64,000 nt of DNA from Anaerovorax odorimutans (GCF_024459955.1 NZ_JANFXK010000001.1:62001-126000); one strand, 5' to 3'; counted from the first letter of the stretch, positions 16,901-25,950 are shown. Notes: generated by a model not told the origin, from the letters alone. Made by a program: numbers and translations.

Positions 16901-17674
16901 ATGTCAGATTATATTGAAAAAAATGAAATGAGCCTGCTTAGTCACATCATTTATACGATTTATAACACTCCGGACATAGACAAAATGCGTAACGAAATTC
17001 TCTATCTCATCCGATATGAAGTTCCCTTTAATACCGCGAATTTTTTTCTGTCAACCCCGCAGCCCAACGGCAGTTACTCGCTCACCGATTGTGTAAACGT
17101 CAACAACCTGGAAAATGATCTGGGGCTGCATGAGGTAATCAAAAAATATATGGAAACCTGCTCGGACATCGATGTCACCCACTGGCTCTGTGACACGAAA
17201 AAATCCATTACATACCGTTCTACTGACTTTCTGTCCGAATCCGCGCTGAAAAACACACGCTATTATAAAGAAATGTTCGAGCCCTATGGAATCCATTTTG
17301 CCGCTCAGCTTGTTCTGGCCCACGACAATATCTGCGTGGGGCTTCTGACCTTGTTTCGTTCAAAGAACTCGCTTAATTTTACGGACAAGGAGATTTTTTT
17401 CCTGGATAATTTAAAGGATCATCTCTCCAAGAGGCTCTACCAGGCAAAGGTTCAAAAGGATTCCGGCAATCCCGATGTTTCTCTGTACCGGGAGAGCTAT
17501 AACTTAACCAATCGCGAATACGAAGTTTTAACACTTTTGTATGACGGAATTTTAGAGGAGGATATCGCGGAAATCCTGTGCATTTCAAAGAATACGCTGA
17601 GACGGCACCTTTACAACCTCTACAATAAATTAGGTATTCAGCATCGTTGGCAGCTCCATTTCCTGCAGAAATAG
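16901..17674 (+). CDS. LuxR-type transcriptional regulator with GAF-like sensor domain
   Basis: A 257-residue protein. Residues about 10-190 form an alpha/beta sensor region similar to GAF domains; residues about 195-255 are a LuxR HTH (YNLTNREYEVLTLLYDGILEEDIAEILCISKNTLRRHLYNLYNKLGI). The start at 16901 has CAGGAGGG 6-9 bases upstream; an in-frame ATG 24 bases earlier has none. It is divergent from the amidohydrolase-MFS-amidohydrolase-urease run, the usual position of a dedicated regulator. Its 3' end forms a strong hairpin (17637-17691). The regulator at 28538 has the same architecture. The inducer is unknown. Confidence 0.85.
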   Translation: MSDYIEKNEMSLLSHIIYTIYNTPDIDKMRNEILYLIRYEVPFNTANFFLSTPQPNGSYSLTDCVNVNNLENDLGLHEVIKKYMETCSDIDVTHWLCDTKKSITYRSTDFLSESALKNTRYYKEMFEPYGIHFAAQLVLAHDNICVGLLTLFRSKNSLNFTDKEIFFLDNLKDHLSKRLYQAKVQKDSGNPDVSLYRESYNLTNREYEVLTLLYDGILEEDIAEILCISKNTLRRHLYNLYNKLGIQHRWQLHFLQK

Positions 17675-17691
17675 CTGCCAACGATGCTGAA
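17637..17691 (+). other. large perfect hairpin spanning the LuxR stop codon
   Basis: 19 bases (17637-17655) pair perfectly with 17673-17691. The intervening bases add a second stem, ATTTC/GAAAT (17658-17662 / 17668-17672), closing a CTGCA loop after a two-base bulge. The TAG stop (17672-17674) lies in the 3' arm. No U tract follows; the next ribosome site begins 4 bases later. Confidence 0.85.
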
Positions 17692-17709
17692 ATTGAAAGG
17701 AGAAAACTT

Positions 17710-18177
17710 ATGTTTAGAGAAATGAGACTTAAAGAACAGCAATTATCTGAGAAGGAATCCATTGAAATCATCAAGAACGCCACTCATGCGACATTGGCAA
17801 TCAATGGGGCAGATAAATATCCATATTCCGTTCCTATAAGCCATATTTACAGTGAGGGGAAAATTTATTTTCACGGCGCGACGTCAGGTCAGAAATTTGA
17901 CCTGCTGACCCGCGACCCTCATGTTTCAATTTCAGTAATTGCTTTTGATGATGTACAGCCGGCAAAGTTCACGACCTTTTACAAAAGTGTTATCGCCTAT
18001 GGCGATGTCAGACAGCTGAAAACTCCTGAAGAAATCAAAGCGCCTATGAGGCTTATCATAAAAAGGTTTTGCCCGGGAATGGAAGAGGCCGGAATAACGT
18101 TCCTCAATTCCCAGCTTGGAAATTTTTATGTTTATGAAATGGACATTAAGCATATGACTGGGAAGCAATCTGAATAG
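17710..18177 (+). CDS. pyridoxamine 5'-phosphate oxidase-family (split-barrel flavin) protein
   Basis: A 155-residue protein of the NimA-like split-barrel group: MRLKEQQLSEKESIEIIKNATHATLAINGxDKYPYSVPISHIYSEGKIYFHGA... It has the GxKFDLLxRDPHVSISVI continuation typical of FMN/heme-binding family members. The enzymatic role is uncertain; relatives reduce nitro compounds or protect against them. The start at 17710 is chosen for the AAAGGAG site; the longer frame overlaps luxR and its hairpin. It lies 35 bases after luxR and is followed by a strong terminator. Confidence 0.85.
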   Translation: MFREMRLKEQQLSEKESIEIIKNATHATLAINGADKYPYSVPISHIYSEGKIYFHGATSGQKFDLLTRDPHVSISVIAFDDVQPAKFTTFYKSVIAYGDVRQLKTPEEIKAPMRLIIKRFCPGMEEAGITFLNSQLGNFYVYEMDIKHMTGKQSE

Positions 18178-18202
18178 ACAGGTTCATCCAAACGATTCAC
18201 AT

Positions 18203-18234
18203 GAGTCCGGTATCGCGCAGATACCGGACTCTTT
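18203..18234 (+). terminator. intrinsic terminator
   Basis: A 12-bp perfect stem, GAGTCCGGTATC (18203-18214) / GATACCGGACTC (18220-18231), with loop GCGCA is followed by TTT. Confidence 0.85.
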
Positions 18235-18272
18235 AAGCACTTTTTTACGATCCGGCGCAGCAGGAGGCACTA

Positions 18273-19637
18273 ATGGATATTAGCAAGGATTATGATTTAT
18301 TTCTGGAAGCGATCGCAGGACTTATGGTAATTGATAAGCAGGGAAACGTAGTTTACATGAATGAGCAGTGCGCTGACTATATCAACGTGGACCGGGAAAA
18401 ATCCCTGGGCAAATACGTTACCGAGGTGTTTCCCTCTTCCAATATGCAAAACCTTTTGACAGGTCAAAACAAATTCAATACCAATTTTTATTTTCAGGAT
18501 GGGCGTATGAGCGTCAGTACACAAACGCAGCTGCGAAAGGACGGAGAAATCGCAGGAGTCCTGGAATACGATATGATTCAGGATATCGACGCGCTGGATG
18601 ACCTGCTGTCAAAGTACGGCGAAACCCTGAAGGATGAAATGGATTACTTCCGCGAACAGGTACGAAATTTTAAAAGCACGAAATATTCCATACACAACAT
18701 TCTTGGATCATCGCAGAAGGTCAAAGCGCTGAAACGGCAGATTGAGCTGGCGGCCGCGTCGAATTCCACGGTCCTCATTTGCGGGGAAACAGGAACCGGC
18801 AAGGAACTGGTGGCCCATTCCATCCATAATTTAAGCGCACGGGCTTTTAACAACTTTGTCAAAGTAAACGCCGCCGGTATGGCAGAAACGCTCATTGAAT
18901 CCGAGCTGTTCGGATATGAAGAAGGAGCCTTTACAGGTGCGAAGCGAGGCGGGAAAAAAGGAAAATTCCAGCTGGCCGATCAGGGGACCCTGTTCATTGA
19001 TGAGATTAATCAGATGCCCATGTCACTGCAGCCAAAGATTCTCAGGGTGCTCCAGGAAAAAGAAATTGCTCCCATCGGAAGTGAAAAAGACATTGTGGTA
19101 AATGTGAGGATGGTGGTGGCGTCAAATCAGGACCTGCGCAAGCTGGTGGGCAAGGGTGAATTTCGAGAGGATCTCTATTACCGGCTGAATGTCTTTCCGA
19201 TCAATGTTCCGCCCCTGCGAGAGCGGCTGGAGGATATTCCGGAATTAGTAGAAGCAAAGATCGCGGACTTAAATAAAGAGTTGGGGAAAAATATCAGCCG
19301 GGTAGAGGCGAATGTATATCATAAGCTCGCGGAATATGACTGGCCGGGCAATATCCGGGAGCTTTACAACCGGGTAGAGGCGGCTATGAACTATGCTCAG
19401 GGCGAGGTGCTGCGTATGGAGCATTTCAATTTTCGCACGGATAACAGTAATCTCAGTCTTGAAGAGCTGAATCAGTATGGCAATCCAATTGAAGAGGTCA
19501 AAAAAGAAGCTGAGCGAAAGCTGATTAACGAAGTGCTGATGCGCTTTGATTACAATAAGACCCAGGCAGCGGAGTACCTGAAAATTTCCAGGCCCCTGCT
19601 TTATCAGAAAATGAAGCGGCTTAAAATTCCACTGTAA
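18273..19637 (+). CDS. PAS-domain sigma-54 dependent transcriptional activator (Fis-type)
   Basis: A 454-residue enhancer-binding protein. It has a PAS sensor (about 8-105: AIAGLMVIDKQGNVVYMNEQC), a helical linker, and an AAA+ domain (about 142-370) with Walker A GETGTGKE at 171-178, the sigma-54 contact loop GAFTGA at 218-223, Walker B LFIDE, and the R-finger region FREDLYYRLNVFPI. A Fis HTH follows (about 415-454: NKTQAAEYLKISRPLLYQKMKRL). It remodels RNA polymerase-sigma-54 at -24/-12 promoters. The next gene is preceded by such a promoter and encodes a PuuP-like permease, so this is the likely activator. The same upstream motif also precedes the aminotransferase at 33262. Confidence 0.95.
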   Translation: MDISKDYDLFLEAIAGLMVIDKQGNVVYMNEQCADYINVDREKSLGKYVTEVFPSSNMQNLLTGQNKFNTNFYFQDGRMSVSTQTQLRKDGEIAGVLEYDMIQDIDALDDLLSKYGETLKDEMDYFREQVRNFKSTKYSIHNILGSSQKVKALKRQIELAAASNSTVLICGETGTGKELVAHSIHNLSARAFNNFVKVNAAGMAETLIESELFGYEEGAFTGAKRGGKKGKFQLADQGTLFIDEINQMPMSLQPKILRVLQEKEIAPIGSEKDIVVNVRMVVASNQDLRKLVGKGEFREDLYYRLNVFPINVPPLRERLEDIPELVEAKIADLNKELGKNISRVEANVYHKLAEYDWPGNIRELYNRVEAAMNYAQGEVLRMEHFNFRTDNSNLSLEELNQYGNPIEEVKKEAERKLINEVLMRFDYNKTQAAEYLKISRPLLYQKMKRLKIPL

Positions 19638-19767
19638 GAAAACAAATTATTTACTAAAAAACAGAACCTATTACAGGAAAAACGTAAGCGGAAAATGACA
19701 TTGTCCGCGGGCGCTTACACAGAGCGCAAAGTGCCATTATTATGTAAATCATCTAAAAATCCCCTGA

Positions 19768-19805
19768 GATGGAGTGTAAGTTTGAACTTATACTCCATTT
19801 TTTTA
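19768..19805 (+). terminator. terminator of the sigma-54 activator gene
   Basis: ATGGAGTGTAAGTT pairs with AACTTATACTCCAT (one G-T pair) around a TG loop, followed by a run of six or more T. Confidence 0.9.
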
Positions 19806-19809
19806 GTTG

Positions 19810-19824
19810 CTGAAAACGTTGAAA
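19810..19824 (+). promoter_or_regulatory. upstream activator motif CTGAAAACGTTGAAA (copy 1)
   Basis: An identical 15-base string occurs at 33011-33025, also just upstream of a sigma-54 promoter. It is centred roughly 50 bases before the expected transcription start. It is a candidate binding site for the activator encoded at 18273. Confidence 0.7.
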
Positions 19825-19841
19825 AATAGCCATTTTATAAT

Positions 19842-19857
19842 TGGCACGCTTATTGCT
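19842..19857 (+). promoter_or_regulatory. sigma-54 (-24/-12) promoter for the PuuP-like operon
   Basis: TGGCACG-CTTA-TTGCT has the invariant GG (19843-19844) and GC (19855-19856) separated by exactly 10 bases, an essentially perfect match to TGGCACG-N4-TTGCW. The expected start of transcription is near 19868. Confidence 0.92.
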
Positions 19858-19947
19858 CTATACTGTAGCCGACTGTCTATGGATCCAACAGTCCTAATAA
19901 AATTTATCTTTATTATTTACGTTATGAAAAAGAAAGGAGCTATTACT

Positions 19948-21321
19948 ATGAGTAATGCGGTCAAGAAAGACACAAAAAACTCGTTGGAAGAATTCGGGTA
20001 TGAGCAGGAGCTCGACCGTGTTCTGGGCCTGCCGGCAGTATGCCTTTTCGGCTTTGCCTATCTGGCGCCATGCACCATTTTTTCTTACTTCGGACTCGTC
20101 AACGGCAGCACCCACGGCATGATGTCCTTCGCCTATTTTATCGCGACCACGGCCATGCTGTTCACTGCTTTAAGCTATCGGCAGATGGTTAAGGCCTATC
20201 CCATCGCGGGGTCTGTTTACAACTATACCTCCCGGTCGATCAATCCAAATGTCGGCTTTTTATCAGGGTGGGTAATCCTGCTGGATTATATCCTGCTCCC
20301 CATGATTAACTATATTATAGCCTCCGGCTTTATTCCCCTTATCCTGCCGTCCATTCCCGTATGGCTGGATATGGTGATTCTGGTTCTTATCGTCACAACG
20401 ATTAACCTGGTGGGAGTAAAAGTAATGTCCACCTTTGACAACATTTTTATCATTATACAGTTTGCCTTTGTACTTACGGCAATTATTTTTGCAGTCAAGG
20501 TAATTGGGCAGCACGATTACACGGTCTTTGATATCAACGGATTTATCAACACTTCCGAATGGTCGAACGTCGGTCTTAACGGAGTTGTTTCCGGCGCCGC
20601 CATTCTCTGCCTCTGTTTCCTGGGATTTGACTCTGTAACTACTCTGGCGGAAGAAGCCAAGGACCCGGCAAAGACAGTGGGCAGAGCCCTCCTCATCATC
20701 ACCCTGTGCGCCGGCGGCCTTTTCATTATTTCCACGTTCCTCTTCCAGACCGCATGGCCTGAAGGCTGGAAGGAACTGGACCCCAATAACGGATCCTATC
20801 AGCTGCTGGGATATCTGGGCGGTCAGTTCATGGCAACGCTGCTGTGCTGGGTTATGATTATCGCCTGCCTTGCCTCAGCCATTTCATCACAGGCCTCCTG
20901 CGCGAGAATCCTCTACGGAATGGGACGTGACCATCAGTTGCCGCACAAGTTCTTTGGCCACATTAATAAAAAGTTCAAAGTTCCTGATTACAACCTGATC
21001 CTTATTGGAGTGGTATCTCTGGCATCGATCTGGATCAGTCTGGATGTGGGATCGACGATGATTAACTTCGGAGCGCTTCTGGGATTTACTATGGTAAACG
21101 TTTCCGTATTCGCGCATTATTGGGTAAGAGAAGGAAACCGCGGCCCTGCTGCAGTATTTAAGTTTATCATTCTTCCTGCGTGCGGCTGTGTCATCTGTCT
21201 CTATCTGTGGGTAAACCTAGGAAAATGGGCTCTGATTATCGGATTTATCTGGCTGATCATCGGTGGAATTGCTCTGACCATCAACAAGAAGAGAGGAACA
21301 AGCCTCGACCTGAATAAGTAA
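19948..21321 (+). CDS. APC-family permease, PuuP-like (putative putrescine importer)
   Basis: A 457-residue protein with 12 hydrophobic segments. Several stretches closely follow E. coli PuuP: GWxILLDYxLLPMIN, CFLGFDSVTTLAEEAKDPA, ASxxSRLLYxMGRD (here ASCARILYGMGRD) and INFGALLGFTMVNVSVFAHYW. This points to proton-driven uptake of putrescine or a related amine across the cytoplasmic membrane. The start at 19948 follows AAAGGAG; the longer frame would read through the promoter. Expression should need sigma-54 and the activator encoded just upstream. A shared motif links it to the putrescine-type aminotransferase at 33262. The substrate is inferred from recalled similarity. Confidence 0.85.
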   Translation: MSNAVKKDTKNSLEEFGYEQELDRVLGLPAVCLFGFAYLAPCTIFSYFGLVNGSTHGMMSFAYFIATTAMLFTALSYRQMVKAYPIAGSVYNYTSRSINPNVGFLSGWVILLDYILLPMINYIIASGFIPLILPSIPVWLDMVILVLIVTTINLVGVKVMSTFDNIFIIIQFAFVLTAIIFAVKVIGQHDYTVFDINGFINTSEWSNVGLNGVVSGAAILCLCFLGFDSVTTLAEEAKDPAKTVGRALLIITLCAGGLFIISTFLFQTAWPEGWKELDPNNGSYQLLGYLGGQFMATLLCWVMIIACLASAISSQASCARILYGMGRDHQLPHKFFGHINKKFKVPDYNLILIGVVSLASIWISLDVGSTMINFGALLGFTMVNVSVFAHYWVREGNRGPAAVFKFIILPACGCVICLYLWVNLGKWALIIGFIWLIIGGIALTINKKRGTSLDLNK

Positions 21322-21346
21322 TGCAGGCAAAGGAAAGGATACCAAT

Positions 21347-22972
21347 ATGGAATACGCAGACAAACTATTAAAGAGCAGCGCGATTTTTACAGGCTGCGGG
21401 TCAGAGCCCTTCAGTGGAGCCGTCGCTGTCAAGGGCAATAAAATACTGGCCGTTTTAAAGGATGATGAAATCGACAAATACCGGTCGGAAAACACCGAGG
21501 TCTATGACTGTGGGGATAAAATGATCATGCCGGGATTGATCGACGCCCACGACCATTTATGGTGGGGAGCTGTGGCGGACAGCGACCATATGGTGGATTT
21601 AACGGCATCCACATCGGAAGCAGAAGCGATCGAAATGATTAAAAAATATGCCGCGGAGCATCCTGAGGAAAAAAGGATCAGAGGCTTTGGCTGGTTTCCG
21701 GCAAATTGGAACGATGCTCCCCTGCCTACAAAGCACAGCCTGGACGAAGCGGTTCCCGACAGACCGGCATATATGAACTGCGCCGATGCCCATACTGGCT
21801 GGCTCAACAGCCTGGCTCTTGAGGAATCGGGCTATACGCCGGATATGGAGCTGGGAGCAGGCTCCGTCGGAACCTTCGACAACGGAGAGATGAACGGGCT
21901 GATTTATGAACCGGACGCCTTGAATTACGCATGGGAAAAGGTTTATGATTTTCCTCCCGAACAGATCAAGGAAATACTGAGAAGCTTTATGAAGGGACTG
22001 GCTGCCCAGGGAGTCACTTCTTTAAGTGAAATGAGCGCGGACGATTATAAGGAGATCTACCATGATCGCTACAAGGTGTTCCGGGAAATGGACGATGACG
22101 GCGAGCTGACCAGCAGAATTCACGTATACAACAAATTCATGGGTTATACGGATTTTGCAAAAACAAAGGAATGGCAGGAGGAGTTTTATTCGGATAAATT
22201 CAGGATATGCGGACTCAAAGGATTTCTTGACGGCGTAACATCGACTTATACCGGAGCACTGCTGGCGCCCTATGCCGACAGGCCGGATACCTGCGGTGAA
22301 GGTGTTCCTCTTGCGACGAAGGAAGACTTGGAAGCCAGTGTCATTGCAGGGAACGCAGCCGGACTGCCCGTGCGAATTCATGCTGTGGGCGATGCGGCGG
22401 TGAGAATGGCCCTTGACGCTTTTGAGGAATCTATAAAAGTAAACGGGCAGCATGGCCTTGTCAACACCATCGAGCATATCGAAACCATTGATCCTCAGGA
22501 CATCCCAAGGTTTAAGGAATTGGGAGTCGTGGCCTCCATGCAGGGCGAACACCTGCCTATGGAGTTCAACGAAAAGGTGGCCAGATTGGGCGAAGAACGA
22601 TGCCGGTTTGAATGGGCTTTCCGGTCACTTGTGGATGCCGGCGCGACCTTGGCCTTTGGAACCGATTTTCCTGTGGTACACTACAATCAGTTTCCCGGAA
22701 TCTACGCCGCAGTAGCCAGAAAGAACTATGACGGTACCATCGCAGGCGCGGATAACGGAGAAAAGCTGACCCTGGCAGAAGCCCTGACCGCAAACACCCT
22801 GGGCTCGGCCATTGTATACGGCCGGGAGCATGAGCTGGGAACCCTGGAAGCGGGCAAGCTGGCCGATATCATTGTACTGGACCGCAATCTGTTCGAAGCT
22901 GCGGAAGAGGAAATCAAAGACACAAAGGTCATCTTAACGATCATGGACGGCAATATCACCTATAGAGCATAA
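21347..22972 (+). CDS. Amidohydro_3 (YtcJ-like) hydrolase, third copy
   Basis: A 541-residue metal-dependent hydrolase with H68/H70 (DAHDHLWWG), RIHAVGDAAVRMALDAFE, NTIEHIETIDPQDI and FGTDFPVVHYNQFPG, then the LAEALTANTLGSAIVYGREHELGTLEAGKLADIIVLD end typical of the family. It starts 25 bases after the PuuP-like permease and shares its sigma-54 promoter, so its substrate or product is probably linked to the imported compound, for example an N-acyl or carbamoyl amine. It is more distant from the 12269 and 15163 copies than these are from each other. Confidence 0.88.
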   Translation: MEYADKLLKSSAIFTGCGSEPFSGAVAVKGNKILAVLKDDEIDKYRSENTEVYDCGDKMIMPGLIDAHDHLWWGAVADSDHMVDLTASTSEAEAIEMIKKYAAEHPEEKRIRGFGWFPANWNDAPLPTKHSLDEAVPDRPAYMNCADAHTGWLNSLALEESGYTPDMELGAGSVGTFDNGEMNGLIYEPDALNYAWEKVYDFPPEQIKEILRSFMKGLAAQGVTSLSEMSADDYKEIYHDRYKVFREMDDDGELTSRIHVYNKFMGYTDFAKTKEWQEEFYSDKFRICGLKGFLDGVTSTYTGALLAPYADRPDTCGEGVPLATKEDLEASVIAGNAAGLPVRIHAVGDAAVRMALDAFEESIKVNGQHGLVNTIEHIETIDPQDIPRFKELGVVASMQGEHLPMEFNEKVARLGEERCRFEWAFRSLVDAGATLAFGTDFPVVHYNQFPGIYAAVARKNYDGTIAGADNGEKLTLAEALTANTLGSAIVYGREHELGTLEAGKLADIIVLDRNLFEAAEEEIKDTKVILTIMDGNITYRA

Positions 22973-23005
22973 CCTCTTTCACTATCATTTATCAATATTT
23001 CCCCA

Positions 23006-23050
23006 ATATAAAACCCACAGAGGCACAACGGCCATCCGTGGGTTTTATAT
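23006..23050. terminator. bidirectional terminator
   Basis: A 13-bp perfect stem, ATATAAAACCCAC (23006-23018) / GTGGGTTTTATAT (23038-23050), lies between convergent genes. A/T tracts flank both sides. Confidence 0.88.
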
Positions 23051-23114
23051 AAAAAATGTCAGAAGAGCAAAATTAATAGTTTGGATATGCCTGTTTCCTC
23101 ATCCGGCGGCGGAA

Positions 23115-24275
23115 TTAATTTCCTCTGTACGCCTTGAGAATAACGGACATATACCCGTCAGCATCGATGTCTCTGGCATTATCCTGGGATAACGCGTTTT
23201 CTGCTGACCGTTCTGCGATTGCTCTGAAATTTTCTTCTTTAATGTAATCCAGCTCAATCAGTTTTGGAATTTTTACCTTCGCATTGAGCTCCTTTACCTT
23301 CTCTACGCCTGCCAGCGCCAGCTCTTCCGTTGTTTTCCCCTCAGGATCAACACCCAGATATCTGGCTACGGTGGCGAATTTTTCCGGGTTGGCCGGAATG
23401 TTATATTCCATAATGTACGGCAGGAAGATGGAATTTCCTACGCCGTGGGGCGTATCGTACCATCCGCCTACGGTCTCTGAGATCGCATGTACGGCGCCGA
23501 CGTTGGAATTGATGAAGGCCATGCCGGCAATCAGGCTTCCCATCAGCATATTGTGTCTTACTTCCAGGTTGCTTCCGTCCTCTACGGCCTGCACGATGTT
23601 TTTGGAAATGATATCAATGGCATACAGCGCCAGCGCGTCCGTAATCGGCTGGGATACTTTACAGGTGTATGCTTCGATGGCATGTGTCAGCGCGTCGATT
23701 CCTGTTGATGCTGTGAGGGACGGCGGCAGACTTGTTAAAAGTTCCGGGTCCGCGATGGCTACGCTCGGTCTCAGCTTAATGGGATCAAATACGCTCATCT
23801 TGTATTTTCTTTCTTCATCGGTGATAACCGCCACGAAAGTCACTTCGCTGCCTGTTCCGGATGTGGTCGGAATGCAGATAACCGGGAGCATGTATTCCTT
23901 CAGATCTACGAAATCCCAGTCCACGCATTTTCCGCCGTTGGTCACCAGGGCGGCCGTAGCTTTCGCCTGGTCCATGGAGCTTCCTCCGCCCAGACCGATG
24001 ATTACATCTACGCCCTCGGCTTTTGCCATGTCCGCAGTGGCGTCACAATCTGTTGTTCTTGGATTCGGTCTTACTTTATCGTAAACAATATATTCGATAT
24101 CCGATTCCTTAAGACTTTTTGTTACTTTTTCCATAATTGGGCTCTTTGCCAGAAACCCGTCTGTTATAATCAATACTTTTTTTCCGCCCAGGGCCGCGGT
24201 CTCCTGGCCGACTGTCTTAACGACTCCCGCGCCGGAAACTACTTTGGTTGCGTGAAAAAATTCTCTCATGTCCAT
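23115..24275 (-). CDS. iron-containing alcohol dehydrogenase
   Basis: This 386-residue group III Fe-ADH has an N-terminal NAD(P)-binding domain with GGGSS at 96-100 followed by MDQAKA, and a C-terminal helical domain with metal ligands D194, H198 (GIDALTHAIEAY), H263 (VHAISE) and H277 (TPHGVGN), all conserved. It interconverts an alcohol and an aldehyde. It is the last gene of a three-gene unit behind the NCS1 permease (25 base gap), controlled by a sigma-54 promoter. A role in disposing of an aldehyde from amine or nucleobase breakdown is possible, not shown. Confidence 0.93.
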   Translation of the reverse strand: MDMREFFHATKVVSGAGVVKTVGQETAALGGKKVLIITDGFLAKSPIMEKVTKSLKESDIEYIVYDKVRPNPRTTDCDATADMAKAEGVDVIIGLGGGSSMDQAKATAALVTNGGKCVDWDFVDLKEYMLPVICIPTTSGTGSEVTFVAVITDEERKYKMSVFDPIKLRPSVAIADPELLTSLPPSLTASTGIDALTHAIEAYTCKVSQPITDALALYAIDIISKNIVQAVEDGSNLEVRHNMLMGSLIAGMAFINSNVGAVHAISETVGGWYDTPHGVGNSIFLPYIMEYNIPANPEKFATVARYLGVDPEGKTTEELALAGVEKVKELNAKVKIPKLIELDYIKEENFRAIAERSAENALSQDNARDIDADGYMSVILKAYRGN

Positions 24276-24300
24276 GTTTTACCTTCTTTCTAAAGTCAAT

Positions 24301-25704
24301 CTATTTTCTGTATCCGCCGATGCCTTTGTTCACCAGGAATACCTTCGCCAATATATAGTAGACGATCGCTACTACTACGAATACGCCGCCCGACGCCGTA
24401 CAGTACATAAACGGTGTCTGATAAACCAGAGTCGCCGGATTCAAGAATACCAGATAGAACGGCATTGCCAGAGCAAATACGAGGATAGCCACCCAGTTAA
24501 AGCCTCCCCAATAGGAGTATACGGATGTGGATGTCCTGTCGTACAGACCTCTGATATCCAGCTTCTTCTTTCTGAGTACGAAATAATCGATGGTGCTGAT
24601 GGTTACAACCGGCACGTAGAAGGTGCAGGTAACGCCCAGCAGAATATAGAAGTGGTCATAAATCTGATTGGGGAACAGGATCAGGCCGATGGCTACCGGA
24701 ACCAGGAAGATCGCTACGACGATCGCCCATTTTTTGTCTCTGAAAATTTTAATGTCTTTCAGGCCAAGGCAGATATTGTATGCTACTGTGGCATTAGATG
24801 TTACATTGGCAATGGCAACGAATATCAGCGCGATTACGCCGAATACCAGTCCGCCCAGAGGCAGCATCCATTCTGTCGGGTCATCGGAGCCAATGGTGAT
24901 TGCCGCCGCTACGCCCAGAGCCGTACCAACGGTCGCCGCCAGAATCAGGCCGGCCAGATTTGCCCAGTAAGCTGCCTTTGTCGTTTTGCACAGTCTGGAC
25001 ATGCCTCCCATGTTCGGCCACCAGGACAGTCCTGCGCCAAAGCTCAGTTCAACAGCCAATAAGAAGTTGACCCACTGATTGTCATTGGGCGCGATGGGGT
25101 CCGCGCTTGTGATTACGTCCCAGCCAATGTTTCTGGAGAGAATAACCAGCAGACCGATAATAACAATAACCATCATCGGAGCTACAACGTTGTTGAACCG
25201 TTTGATTACTAAAGGACCTTTCCAAACGACCAGGAATACGATTGCTACCGCAATCAGGGAAATAATCATTGTGAACATAGGGCTCATGGACTCAACACCC
25301 ATGAAGGCTGCTGTCACATTGCTCACGGATCTTGCGAACATAATGGAAAGCACGATCAGCCATGCGATCTGGAATATTGTAATAAAGGCCATAAGTATGT
25401 AGCGCCCATTTCTTCCCATATAGCTTGCCGCAAGGGTGTAATTGTCGGCTCCGGTGGTGGCGGAAGCCGAGCACGGCATAATTGCCATAACCAGTACGGA
25501 GATCATATTGCCTACCAGAGTAGCGATCACCGCCGGCCAAAAATCTACGAATAATGCTACGGAGCCTCCGATCATGAAGCACCAGGTAGCAATTGCCAGT
25601 CCAACGTTAATACATGAATTATCGAATAAATTGTATACCCTGTCTTCTTTCATGACAGGCAGTACACCGAATTGTGATTCTTGATTTGCATCAAATTTTG
25701 CCAT
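24301..25704 (-). CDS. NCS1-family permease (cytosine/purine/allantoin type)
   Basis: A 467-residue, 12-segment membrane protein with the NCS1 layout: CINVGLAIATWCFMIGGSVALF in TM1, ADNYTLAASYMGRNGR after TM3, and FLLAVELSFGAGLSWWPNMGGMSRLCKTTKAAYWANLAG in the TM6-7 region. Family members import cytosine, purines, allantoin, hydantoins or thiamine precursors with Na+ or H+. It starts 24 bases after a 73-residue membrane peptide gene, with AGGAGG before the ATG. The substrate is not decided by the sequence. Confidence 0.85.
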   Translation of the reverse strand: MAKFDANQESQFGVLPVMKEDRVYNLFDNSCINVGLAIATWCFMIGGSVALFVDFWPAVIATLVGNMISVLVMAIMPCSASATTGADNYTLAASYMGRNGRYILMAFITIFQIAWLIVLSIMFARSVSNVTAAFMGVESMSPMFTMIISLIAVAIVFLVVWKGPLVIKRFNNVVAPMMVIVIIGLLVILSRNIGWDVITSADPIAPNDNQWVNFLLAVELSFGAGLSWWPNMGGMSRLCKTTKAAYWANLAGLILAATVGTALGVAAAITIGSDDPTEWMLPLGGLVFGVIALIFVAIANVTSNATVAYNICLGLKDIKIFRDKKWAIVVAIFLVPVAIGLILFPNQIYDHFYILLGVTCTFYVPVVTISTIDYFVLRKKKLDIRGLYDRTSTSVYSYWGGFNWVAILVFALAMPFYLVFLNPATLVYQTPFMYCTASGGVFVVVAIVYYILAKVFLVNKGIGGYRK

Positions 25705-25728
25705 TTTAAATTTCCTCCTATTGAATAG

Positions 25729-25950
25729 TTACTGAAGTCCGTAGCGGAATGCTTCGACGAGGATTGGAATAATGCCTGCGACAATGATTAAAGCCCAGGT
25801 AGCAATCCAATCGCCCTTTGTCAGGTGGGGAACAATCTCTCCATCTGAGTTCTCAATAACGGAAATTCTGCGGCACAGTTCGTCTTCTATGTCAGGATTC
25901 AGGCCTGTACGGCCTTTCAGTTCTTTGTATACCTCTTCATGACTTGCCAT
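25729..25950 (-). CDS. 73-residue single-span membrane protein
   Basis: The soluble N-terminus is acidic and helical (MASHEEVYKELKGRTGLNPDIEDELCRRISVI), followed by one hydrophobic span near residues 48-67 (DWIATWALIIVAGIIPILVEAF). I do not recognise a named family. AGGAGG lies 8 bases before the ATG, and it is the first gene after the sigma-54 promoter, directly upstream of the NCS1 permease. This resembles the small helper subunits of Na+/solute symporters and makes it a likely accessory subunit (inference). Confidence 0.75.
   Translation of the reverse strand: MASHEEVYKELKGRTGLNPDIEDELCRRISVIENSDGEIVPHLTKGDWIATWALIIVAGIIPILVEAFRYGLQ

Larger units (their letters stand above)
19638..19947 (+). 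other. 310-bp regulatory region before the PuuP-like gene
   Basis: In order it holds a hairpin GTAAGCG/CGCTTAC (19684-19718), a terminator (19768-19805), the motif CTGAAAACGTTGAAA (19810-19824), the -24/-12 promoter (19842-19857), a small 5'-leader hairpin GACTGT/ACAGTC (19871-19893) and the ribosome site AAAGGAG. No gene is seen. Confidence 0.8.

Noticed and set aside
18273-19637. Dedicated sensor kinase partner for the sigma-54 activator
   Set aside because: The activator has a PAS domain instead of a receiver domain, so no kinase partner is expected.
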